A stretch of DNA of 5,448 nucleotides from NCBI GenBank assembly GCA_019247865.1, contig JAFBAJ010000209.1, positions 1 through 5,448 on the forward strand, read 5' to 3'. The stretch comes from Acidobacteriota bacterium. Its GTDB lineage: Bacteria > Acidobacteriota > Blastocatellia > Pyrinomonadales > Pyrinomonadaceae. The notes under the pieces are model-generated. The model had not been told where the DNA came from. It made no database searches and was given only the letters and a program-made list of their open reading frames with translations. Positions 1 through 5,448 of the stretch are shown here, one piece after another; positions within the stretch are counted from its first letter, which is position 1; each line of letters opens with the position of its first letter. The position numbers and the translations under genes are program-made.

Positions 1-270
1 TGGCTGCGGCGGGAGGTCTATGTACTGCTCGCGCAGGTCAATCGAGGCGAGGCCGGGGCGCACGTTCGTCCAGTAGACGCCGCGCGGCTTATCCAGAAAA
101 GGCACGATCACATTGAGCCCGCTCTCCGCGACGCGGCTGAACTTGCCGAGGCGCTCGATCAGCATGACGGTCGCCTGCGGCACGATCTTGATCGTCTTGG
201 CCGCGATGACCAGAATTGCGATGCCGATAAAGAGCATGAAGAAAATGAATAGAACCGATAAGCCATCCAT
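1..270 (-). CDS. SPFH/band 7 (QmcA/slipin-like) membrane protein, C-terminus beyond window
   Basis: The 90 codons present begin with a hydrophobic membrane anchor (about residues 4-23, rich in L, F and I), followed by the start of a band 7 domain. Recognisable family pieces are KIVPQATVMLIERLGKFSRV (28-47), GLNVIVPFLDKPRGV (51-65) and SIDLREQYIDLPPQP (76-90). From family knowledge, SPFH proteins form membrane-bound oligomers that scaffold microdomains and often influence membrane proteases; the specific role here is unknown. The ATG at 270 is supported by an AGAGGAG ribosome site 9 nt upstream. It lies 71 nt downstream of the amidase on the same strand with no clear terminator between them, so it could be the third gene of that operon or have its own promoter. 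Stomatin-type genes often sit beside nfeD, but none is visible here; it may lie past the edge. The family call is solid, the subfamily less so. Confidence 0.85.
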   Translation of the reverse strand, partial: MDGLSVLFIFFMLFIGIAILVIAAKTIKIVPQATVMLIERLGKFSRVAESGLNVIVPFLDKPRGVYWTNVRPGLASIDLREQYIDLPPQP

Positions 271-279
271 AACCCGCTT

Positions 280-286
280 CTCCTCT
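280..286 (-). promoter_or_regulatory. Ribosome binding site of the SPFH gene
   Basis: On the minus strand the sequence reads AGAGGAG, 9 nt before the ATG at 270. It matches the anti-Shine-Dalgarno sequence well and fixes the start of the SPFH gene. It is the best ribosome site in the window. Confidence 0.7.
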
Positions 287-341
287 GGGGTAAGTAAAAA
301 TGATTAGAGCTGGGCGTGCGTCCCTGTTTGGTGTCTGCAAA

Positions 342-1760
342 CTATAGCCGAAGGTCGGTCTGATTTGAAAGAGCCGGAGGCTGCCAGCCGCCCAGGCGCT
401 CTTCCAGCAGAGCCGCGACCTGCAGCACAGCTTCGTCCGCGAAAGGTCTGCCGATGACCTGCACGCCGACGGGCAAACCTTCCGGCGTGCGCGCGACCGG
501 AACACACGCGGCGGGCAGGCCCAGGACATTGAACGTCTGCGCGTAGCTGAACGCGCGAAAGATGCTGAGCGATTCTCCCTCGATTGAAACCTTGCGCGCG
601 CCATGCTCGAAAGCAGGCATCGCGCCGACCGGAGCAAGGATGAAAGGCGTCTCCTCCATCCATTCGAGGAGCCGCGCGCGCAAGAGGTCGCGCTCCTTCC
701 ACGCACGTGCGAACTCGTCGAACGCGGGCGGCTCGGCATTCTTTGATGATTCGAGCAGGTAACGCACGAACTCTCCGGCCTCCGCTTCGGCTCCTGCGTA
801 CTCTCTCTTCATCTCCAACAGGGCGGCGCGCGCGAAGAGCTTTGACCACAGCTCCTGCCCGCGCTCGACGCCGGGCGGCCTCTCTTCCCTGACCTTCATG
901 CCCGCCTCTTCCAGCGCCCGCACCGCAGCCGACACCGCGCCACGCGTCTCAGCACTCACCGGCGTCACGCCGTCGAACGCATACCACGCGACACGCGCCG
1001 CGCGGACATCCAACGCGCGGACATCATTCACAGCACGGCTCTCATCCATTCCCGCGATGACGCGAAAGAGCAGCCGCACGTCCTCTACTTTGCGCGCCAG
1101 CGGCCCGATCACCGCGCCGAGCGAGGTCACGCCCTCGGATGCCGGGAGGTGACCGTCGCCGGGCACGCTGCCGCTCGTCGGCTTGAGGCCCGCGATGCCG
1201 CAGAAGTGCGCGGGCACGCGGATCGAGCCCATCAGGTCGCTGCCGAGTCCTCCGGGCGAGAGACAGGCCGCGATGGCCGCCGCCTCACCGCCGCTCGACC
1301 CGCCCGGCGTGCGCCCCACGTCATACGGATTGTTTGTTCGACCTGAGACCGGATTTTTCGTCTCGTAGGCCGCGGCCATCTCCGCCACGTTCGTCTTGCC
1401 GAGCACGATTGCGCCCGCCGCACGCACACGCGCGACCGCCGTCGCGTCACGAGCCGGAACGTATCCGGCACGCACACGCGACCCGCCGGTCGTCAACAGC
1501 CCGCGCGTCTCAATCGTATCCTTGACCGTGATTGGCACGCCGTGCAACGCGCCACGCGCCTCGCCACGCATCATCAACGCCTCAGCCTCTCGCGCTTTCT
1601 CAACGGCATCCGGCGCGAGCGTGACCACGGCATTGAGCTGCGGATTCAAACGCTCAATGCGACGCAGGTGCGCCTCGACGACTTCCACCGGCGAGACCTC
1701 GCGCGCGCGTATCAACGCGGCCAGCTCCGAAAGCGATCTTGTGGTCAGCTCATCTTTCAT
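342..1760 (-). CDS. Amidase signature family hydrolase
   Basis: This 472-residue protein belongs to the amidase signature family, which hydrolyses amide bonds through a Ser-cisSer-Lys triad. The visible triad is K80 (GVPITVKD), S155 (TPGGSSGGEAA) and S179 (GSDLMGSIRVPAHFCG), with the 24-residue serine spacing known from GatA and fatty-acid amide hydrolase. The C-terminal motifs FNVLGLPAACVPV (410-422) and LPVGVQVIGRPFADE (429-443) are also typical. Length is normal for the family. The central GatA-specific segment around an AxYY motif is absent, so I do not call it the GatA subunit of the tRNA amidotransferase; the natural substrate cannot be read from sequence. An in-frame TTG at 1784 would add 8 residues, but these come from the heptad repeat, so the ATG at 1760 is preferred, although no good ribosome site precedes it. 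It starts 20 nt after the lysR stop, so co-transcription and perhaps translational coupling are likely. Odd point: Met177 replaces the first Gly of the usual GGS nucleophile motif. Confidence 0.92.
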   Translation of the reverse strand: MKDELTTRSLSELAALIRAREVSPVEVVEAHLRRIERLNPQLNAVVTLAPDAVEKAREAEALMMRGEARGALHGVPITVKDTIETRGLLTTGGSRVRAGYVPARDATAVARVRAAGAIVLGKTNVAEMAAAYETKNPVSGRTNNPYDVGRTPGGSSGGEAAAIAACLSPGGLGSDLMGSIRVPAHFCGIAGLKPTSGSVPGDGHLPASEGVTSLGAVIGPLARKVEDVRLLFRVIAGMDESRAVNDVRALDVRAARVAWYAFDGVTPVSAETRGAVSAAVRALEEAGMKVREERPPGVERGQELWSKLFARAALLEMKREYAGAEAEAGEFVRYLLESSKNAEPPAFDEFARAWKERDLLRARLLEWMEETPFILAPVGAMPAFEHGARKVSIEGESLSIFRAFSYAQTFNVLGLPAACVPVARTPEGLPVGVQVIGRPFADEAVLQVAALLEERLGGWQPPALSNQTDLRL

Positions 1761-1842
1761 AAAGTCCCAGATCTCAGGTCTCAAGTCCCAAGTCGGTCCC
1801 GGCTTTTGACCTGAGACCTGAGCCCTGGGACTTGAGACTTAT
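1760..1842. repeat. Head-to-head array of ten degenerate 7-bp repeats (GACYTGR)
   Basis: On the plus strand from 1808 to 1842 the units are GACCTGA, GACCTGA, GCCCTGG, GACTTGA and GACTTAT. On the minus strand from 1794 down to 1760 they are GACTTGG, GACTTGA, GACCTGA, GATCTGG and GACTTTA. The two runs of five are separated by a 13-nt centre at 1795-1807. The array covers the end of lysR, the 20-nt gap and the first base of the amidase start codon. Three units (21 nt) encode seven residues, which explains the repeated SQV in the LysR tail. It resembles in style the short tandem heptanucleotide repeats described in cyanobacteria, and I recall similar intergenic tracts in acidobacteria, but I could not compare them here. 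Confidence 0.85.
1762..1833 (-). repeat. 26-bp inverted repeat able to form a long mRNA hairpin
   Basis: The arms 1762-1787 and 1808-1833 match as reverse complements at 23 of 26 positions and flank a 20-nt loop. In RNA made from the minus strand, two of the three mismatches become G-U pairs, leaving one G-A mismatch. The hairpin base is 1 nt from the amidase ATG, so the structure would cover the whole region where a ribosome site should be. No run of T follows it, so it does not look like a standard intrinsic terminator. A role in attenuating or coupling amidase translation is inference. Confidence 0.7.
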
Positions 1843-2719
1843 CCGTCAGCAGCTCTATGAACTTGCGCGCGACGGTCGAGAGCGTGCGGTCGCTTCTGTG
1901 TATGACGCCGACCGAGCGCGTCCATTCCGGCTCGGCGAGCTGGACGACGGCGAGCTGCCCGCTGCGCTGCTCGTCGAGGACGCTCGGCCGGGGGACGATG
2001 GCGAGGCCGAAGCCGACCTCGACCGCGCGCTTGATGGTCTCGATGTTGTCGAACTCCACGACGCGCCGGACGGTGACGCCGTGCGCTTTGAAGATGCGGT
2101 CAATCGCGCGGCGTGTCGGGATGTCGCGCTCGAAGAGCACGAAGTCATGCCCCTGGAGGTCTGCCGCACGGAGCTTTTTGCGCCGGGCGAAGGGATGCTC
2201 CGGCGTGCAGATGAGAACCAGCCTGTCGCCTGGCAGCGGAATGATGCTCGGGCCGCGCCGCTTCTCCGGATAGGCGATGACGCCCAGCTCGACCGCGCCG
2301 CTCGACACATCGCGCACGATGCGCGTCGTGCGGCTGTATTCGAGGTCGATCTTCGCGGACGGGTAGAGCGCCATAAACCTGCGCACAGCATGTGGCAGCT
2401 CGTGGAGGCCGATGCTGTAGACGGTCGCCACGCGCACGGCTCCCGCCACCGTCCCGTCGAGGCCGCGCACGCGCTCCTGCAACGTCCCGTAGGCCGCGAG
2501 CACATGGCGGCTCTCCTGATAAAAGAGCTCGCCCGCGCCGGTCAGGCGCACCTCGCGCCGCCCGCGCACGCGCTCCAGCAGGCGATGCTTGAAGAGCTCT
2601 TCGAGCCCGCGCACCTGCTGGCTGACGGCCGACTGCGTGACGAAGTTGCGCTCCGCCGCGAGCGAGAAGCTCCCGGTCTCGACCAGGTCGCAGAAGATCT
2701 TGAGCGTTTCGATCTGCAC
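1781..2719 (-). CDS. LysR-family transcriptional regulator
   Basis: This 312-residue protein has the standard LysR layout. The N-terminal winged helix-turn-helix runs from about 1 to 62, with FSLAAERNFVTQSAVSQQVR (18-37) as the recognition region and VRLTGAGELFY closing the wing. The linker helix is about 63-90 and the effector-binding domain about 93-292, including VEFDNIETIKRAVEVGFGLA (221-240), IVPRPSV and a final STVARKFIELL helix (281-291). The FDNIETIKRAV stretch recalls the CysL/CbbR-like branch, but effector and targets are unknown. The start is a GTG with no visible ribosome site; a TATAAT lies only 7 nt upstream. Residues 295-312 (SQVPGLRSQVKSRDRLGT) lie past the usual end of the fold and are encoded by the heptad repeat, so this tail is probably an insertion-derived addition. 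The gene is divergent from sdhCA and is followed after 20 nt by the amidase, either of which could be its target. Confidence 0.95.
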   Translation of the reverse strand: MQIETLKIFCDLVETGSFSLAAERNFVTQSAVSQQVRGLEELFKHRLLERVRGRREVRLTGAGELFYQESRHVLAAYGTLQERVRGLDGTVAGAVRVATVYSIGLHELPHAVRRFMALYPSAKIDLEYSRTTRIVRDVSSGAVELGVIAYPEKRRGPSIIPLPGDRLVLICTPEHPFARRKKLRAADLQGHDFVLFERDIPTRRAIDRIFKAHGVTVRRVVEFDNIETIKRAVEVGFGLAIVPRPSVLDEQRSGQLAVVQLAEPEWTRSVGVIHRSDRTLSTVARKFIELLTDKSQVPGLRSQVKSRDRLGT

Positions 2720-2726
2720 GGCGGAT

Positions 2727-2732
2727 ATTATA
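2727..2732 (-). promoter_or_regulatory. Predicted -10 box of lysR
   Basis: The minus strand reads TATAAT, 7 nt before the GTG of lysR. A start of transcription 6-7 nt downstream would fall at or next to the start codon, implying a leaderless or nearly leaderless mRNA. This agrees with the lack of a ribosome site. The -35 region at 17-bp spacing (TGCTCA, 2750-2755) matches the consensus poorly, so the promoter may be weak. Confidence 0.5.
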
Positions 2733-2754
2733 AGCTCAGCTTAATAATCTGAGC
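2731..2754. promoter_or_regulatory. Predicted LysR-type operator (T-N11-A dyad plus second dyad)
   Basis: TAAGCTCAGCTTA (2731-2743) is a perfect 13-bp palindrome around one central base and has the T-N11-A form known for LysR-type binding sites. A second, overlapping dyad is GCTCAG (2734-2739), 9 nt, CTGAGC (2749-2754). The first dyad shares two bases with the lysR -10 box, so binding there should block lysR transcription. This fits the usual autorepression of the family. Control of the divergent sdhCA from the same site is possible but the site lies about 105 nt upstream of the proposed sdh -35. Confidence 0.55.
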
Positions 2755-2848
2755 AGGATATTTCATTTTACCTTATCTGGCTTCAAGGCTATGATAACCA
2801 CTGGCGAACCAACATGAACGACGGGCAGACAAGTTTCGGCGCAGGCGG

Positions 2849-2876
2849 TTGCTTTTGCGGCGCTTCTACATATAAT
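2849..2876 (+). promoter_or_regulatory. Predicted promoter of sdhCA
   Basis: A perfect -10 box TATAAT (2871-2876) follows a weak -35 TTGCTT (2849-2854) with a 16-bp spacer. Transcription would start near 2883, giving a leader of about 77 nt before sdhC. Perfect -10 boxes are rare by chance in this GC-rich window, and the position and direction suit the operon. Confidence 0.45.
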
Positions 2877-2950
2877 TCTGGCGTTCCAAGCAATCTTTAC
2901 TATCCTGCCTTTGAGAAAATTACAAGAGCCTTCCGGCGAAGGAGCTAGTT

Positions 2951-2955
2951 GGGAG
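2951..2955 (+). promoter_or_regulatory. Ribosome binding site of sdhC
   Basis: GGGAG lies 4 nt before the ATG at 2960, a little close but usable. An alternative AAGGAG (2939-2944) is 15 nt away, which is too far, and falls partly in a small hairpin (CCTTC 2929-2933 with GAAGG 2938-2942). Confidence 0.45.
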
Positions 2956-2959
2956 ACGT

Positions 2960-3640
2960 ATGGCGATTCGTGTGAGCAAGACTTTCATCCTGCGGAAGCT
3001 GCACCAGTTGACCGGCATCGTGCCGCTCGGCGCGTTCCTGCTTGAGCATTTTTACACCAATTCGAAGGCCGCGCATCCGACGCTCGGCGCACAGCATTTC
3101 AATGACGCGGTGGCGGACTTGCAGGCCATTCCCTTTATCCTGCTGGTCGAGACGACGTTTATCTTTATCCCGCTGCTGTATCACGCGCTCTACGGGCTGG
3201 TGATTACGGTCGAGTCGCGGCCGAACAACCTCAACTACCCGTATCCGCGCAACTGGTTCTACACCATCCAGCGCATCACGGGCGTGATTCTCTTCTTCTT
3301 TATCATCTTTCACGTGCTCAATTTTCGTTTCGGTCTGATGCCCGGACTCAACACGGTTTCGGTCGCGCATCATCCGGACCAGGCCTACCAGATCGTCGCG
3401 CACGAGTTCAGCATCGGATGGGTGATGGTCGTGTACACCATCGGCATCGCCTCGACCATCTGGCATTTCGCCAACGGCATCTGGCTGTTTCTGGTTGACT
3501 GGGGCATTGCTATCGGCGCGACGGCGCAACGCCTGACGGGCTATGCCTGCATCGCGTTCGGCGCGGTGTTGCTCTTCGTCGGAATCAACGCGATGGTCGC
3601 CTTCGTGCGTCCGGGAGGTTTGCTGGGAGGTATCCTTTAA
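2960..3640 (+). CDS. sdhC: Succinate dehydrogenase cytochrome b558 subunit (Bacillus-type, dihaem)
   Basis: This 226-residue membrane protein anchors succinate dehydrogenase (or fumarate reductase) to the membrane, binds two haems b and passes electrons to or from quinone. Five hydrophobic helices are visible at about 12-32, 55-82, 98-120, 147-180 and 191-215. The opening RKLHQLTGIVPLGAFLLEHF is characteristic. H30 (LLEHF), H75 (LLYHALYG), H118 (IIFHVLNF) and H169 (IWHFANGIW) lie where the four haem ligands of the Bacillus subtilis protein are known to be; this mapping is by motif order and spacing from memory. H15 is the extra conserved histidine of helix I. Having one large subunit rather than separate SdhC and SdhD, with four haem ligands, marks the type B family often used with menaquinone. 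The stop is 3 nt before sdhA, whose ribosome site lies inside this gene. Family call is very secure; quinone type is inference. Confidence 0.95.
   Translation: MAIRVSKTFILRKLHQLTGIVPLGAFLLEHFYTNSKAAHPTLGAQHFNDAVADLQAIPFILLVETTFIFIPLLYHALYGLVITVESRPNNLNYPYPRNWFYTIQRITGVILFFFIIFHVLNFRFGLMPGLNTVSVAHHPDQAYQIVAHEFSIGWVMVVYTIGIASTIWHFANGIWLFLVDWGIAIGATAQRLTGYACIAFGAVLLFVGINAMVAFVRPGGLLGGIL
3625..3630 (+). promoter_or_regulatory. Ribosome binding site of sdhA, inside sdhC
   Basis: GGGAGG lies within the last codons of sdhC, 13 nt before the sdhA ATG. The spacing is long, so translation of sdhA probably relies partly on coupling with sdhC, whose stop is only 3 nt away. Confidence 0.45.
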
Positions 3641-3643
3641 CGT

Positions 3644-5448
3644 ATGGCAACTGTGGGAAAGAACGAAATCAGGATCGCGGTCGTCGGCGGCGGCCTCGCG
3701 GGGCTCGCGGCGGCGATGAAGATCGCCGAAGCGGGGCACAGCGTAGACCTCTTCTCGGTCGTGCCGGTCAAGCGCTCGCACTCGGTCTGCGCGCAGGGCG
3801 GCATCAACGGCGCGGTCAACACCAAAGGCGAAGGCGATTCGACCTGGGAGCATTTCGACGACACCGTCTACGGCGGAGATTTTCTGGCTAACCAGCCGCC
3901 CGCCAAAGCTATGTGCGAGATGGCTCCGTCGATCATCTATCTCTTCGACCGGATGGGCGTGCCCTTCTCGCGTACGAATGAAGGACTGCTGGACTTTCGT
4001 CGCTTCGGCGGAACCAAGCATCACCGCACGGCCTTCGCCGGAGCTTCGACCGGGCAACAGCTCCTCTACGCGCTCGACGAACAGGTCAGAAGGCGCGAGA
4101 CCGAAGGCAAGGTCAAGAAGTATGAAGGCTGGGAGATGATGTCGCTCATCCTCGACGACCATCAGGTCTGTCGCGGGCTGGTGGCGATGGATCTCAAGAC
4201 GCTTGAGCTGAAAGCTTTCAAGGCCGACGCGGTCATCATGGCGACGGGCGGGCCGGGACTGATCTTCGGCAAGTCGACCAACTCGATGGTCTGCACTGGC
4301 TCGGCCGTCTCGGCCTGTTACCAGCAGGGCGCGCGTTACGCCAACGGCGAGTTCATACAGGTGCATCCGACCTCGATTCCGGGCGAAGACAAACTGCGTC
4401 TGATGTCCGAGTCCGCGCGCGGCGAGGGCGGGCGCGTCTGGGTTCCCAGAAAGCAGGGCGACACGCGGTCTCCGGCTTCGATTCCCGAAAAGGAGCGCTG
4501 GTATTTCCTCGAAAAGAAATATCCGGCCTACGGTAATCTCGTCCCGCGCGACATCGCGACGCGCGAAATCTTTCAGGTCTGTCTCGACGGGATGGGCATC
4601 GGCGGCGACAACCAGGTCTATCTGGACCTGACGCACATCCCTGCGGAGACGCTGGACAGAAAGCTCGGCGCGATCCTTGAAATTTACGAGATGTTCGTCG
4701 GTGACGACCCGCGCCACGTGCCGATGCGTATCTTTCCGGGCGTACATTATTCGATGGGCGGCCTGTGGGTGGACTTCGACCAGCGGACGAACATTCCGGG
4801 GCTCCTGGCGGCAGGCGAATGCGACTACTCGATCCACGGCGCGAACCGCCTCGGCGCGAACTCGCTCGTCAGTTGCGTCTTCGGCGGCTTCGTCGCGGCT
4901 CCCGCGGCGATTGAGTTCGCCAGGAACGTCGAGCGCAACGGCTCCGAGACCTCCAACATCTACGAGCAGGAATTGAAGCATCAGGAGGAGATCAATCAGG
5001 AGCTGATCAAACAGAGCGGCAACGAGAACCAGTACAAGCTGCACGAAGAGATGGGCGCGTGGATGACGGACAACGTGACTGTCATCCGTTACAACGACAA
5101 GCTCAAAGCGACCGACAACAAGCTGCTCGAACTGATCGAGCGGTTCGACCGCATCTCGATCAACGACTCTAACCTCTGGGCGACGATGGCTTTGCCGCAC
5201 GCGCGCCATCTCTGGAACATGCTGCAACTGGCGCGCGTCATCACGCTCGGAGCATTGAATCGCAACGAGTCGCGCGGCGCGCACTACAAACCGGACTTTC
5301 CAAAGCGCGACGACGAGAACTTTCTGAAGACGACCATCGCCGAGTTCTCAGGCGAAGGCCCGGTCTTCTCTTACGAAGCCGTCGACACCACGCTCATCAA
5401 ACCGCGCGTGCGCGATTACAGCCACAACAAGCAGGAGACGGCGACGGC
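3644..5448 (+). CDS. sdhA: Succinate dehydrogenase flavoprotein subunit, C-terminus beyond window
   Basis: The open frame runs 601 codons to the edge without a stop. It encodes the subunit that oxidises succinate to fumarate (or the reverse) on covalently bound FAD, at the cytoplasmic face of the membrane complex. Visible landmarks are the dinucleotide fold IAVVGGGLAGLAAA (11-24); RSHSVCAQGGINGAVNTKGE (44-63), with H46 as the expected FAD-linked histidine; the substrate motif QVHPTSIPG (239-247); SESARGEGG (255-263), with R259 as the expected proton-shuttle arginine; HYSMGG (368-373); the FAD-binding AAGE (389-392); and GANRLGANSL (399-408), with substrate-binding R402. The helical domain begins near 435. 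The sequence is of the Bacillus subtilis type, whose protein is about 586 residues; compared with that from memory there is an insertion of some 15 residues after RVWV (264-267). All expected catalytic residues are present. It forms an operon with sdhC 3 nt upstream, and sdhB is expected next. FrdA is possible in name only, as type B enzymes work in either direction. Confidence 0.97.
   Translation, partial: MATVGKNEIRIAVVGGGLAGLAAAMKIAEAGHSVDLFSVVPVKRSHSVCAQGGINGAVNTKGEGDSTWEHFDDTVYGGDFLANQPPAKAMCEMAPSIIYLFDRMGVPFSRTNEGLLDFRRFGGTKHHRTAFAGASTGQQLLYALDEQVRRRETEGKVKKYEGWEMMSLILDDHQVCRGLVAMDLKTLELKAFKADAVIMATGGPGLIFGKSTNSMVCTGSAVSACYQQGARYANGEFIQVHPTSIPGEDKLRLMSESARGEGGRVWVPRKQGDTRSPASIPEKERWYFLEKKYPAYGNLVPRDIATREIFQVCLDGMGIGGDNQVYLDLTHIPAETLDRKLGAILEIYEMFVGDDPRHVPMRIFPGVHYSMGGLWVDFDQRTNIPGLLAAGECDYSIHGANRLGANSLVSCVFGGFVAAPAAIEFARNVERNGSETSNIYEQELKHQEEINQELIKQSGNENQYKLHEEMGAWMTDNVTVIRYNDKLKATDNKLLELIERFDRISINDSNLWATMALPHARHLWNMLQLARVITLGALNRNESRGAHYKPDFPKRDDENFLKTTIAEFSGEGPVFSYEAVDTTLIKPRVRDYSHNKQETAT

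Noticed and set aside
271..341. Terminator or promoter in the gap between the amidase and the SPFH gene
   Set aside because: I saw no stable stem followed by T residues and no convincing -35/-10 pair in these 71 nt.
1761..1784. Upstream TTG start for the amidase, adding eight residues
   Set aside because: The extra residues are encoded by the heptad repeat, and the family N-terminus is well matched by the ATG at 1760.
1762..1833. Inverted repeat as a rho-independent terminator of lysR
   Set aside because: No T-run follows the stem on either strand, and the amidase ATG comes 1 nt after it.
1760..1842. The heptad array as a CRISPR array or insertion-sequence ends
   Set aside because: Units are only 7 bp with no spacers, and there is no transposase or target-site duplication around it.
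1832..2752. A 306-codon plus-strand frame opposite lysR
   Set aside because: It is a shadow of lysR with a skewed R, A, D and L composition; the minus-strand protein has full family motifs.
2814..2948. A 44-codon plus-strand frame (MNDGQTSF...) just before sdhC
   Set aside because: It has no ribosome site and contains the proposed sdh promoter, so its start codon would lie upstream of the transcription start.
2945..5284. A 779-codon open frame on the minus strand opposite sdhC and sdhA
   Set aside because: It runs antisense through two genes with intact catalytic motifs, is rich in R, D, H and V as expected of a GC-rich shadow frame, and matches no family I recognise.

Overview
This GC-rich window looks like ordinary chromosome from a soil-type, high-GC bacterium. 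I tentatively suggest Acidobacteriota (Blastocatellia-like). The basis is a Bacillus-type succinate dehydrogenase in a GC-rich genome plus a heptanucleotide repeat of a kind I associate with that group. No marker gene settles the taxonomy, so this is inference.

The window holds two divergent transcription units. Leftward (minus strand), in order of transcription, are a LysR-family regulator (GTG start at 2719), an amidase-signature hydrolase (ATG at 1760) and the N-terminal 90 codons of an SPFH/band 7 (QmcA or slipin-like) membrane protein that runs off the left edge. Rightward (plus strand) are sdhC, a five-helix dihaem cytochrome b subunit, and sdhA, the flavoprotein subunit, which is cut by the right edge. 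They are separated by 3 nt and clearly form one operon; sdhB is expected beyond the window. SdhC anchors the complex, carries haem and handles quinone, while SdhA oxidises succinate at its covalently bound FAD (or reduces fumarate in the reverse direction).

The 240-nt gap between lysR and sdhC is visibly AT-richer than its surroundings and holds the control signals. For lysR, a TATAAT box lies so close to the GTG that the message may be leaderless, and it overlaps a perfect 13-bp T-N11-A dyad typical of LysR-type operators, which suggests autorepression. For sdhCA there is a TATAAT with a weak -35 about 85 nt upstream of the start codon.

The most unusual structure lies at the lysR/amidase junction (1760-1842). 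It is ten 7-bp units related to GACYTGR, five in one orientation and five in the other, head to head around a 13-nt centre. The array forms a nearly perfect 26-bp inverted repeat, supplies the last 18 codons and stop of lysR, and ends on the A of the amidase start codon. I saw no phage, insertion sequence, CRISPR, tRNA or rRNA, and no convincing new multi-gene system.
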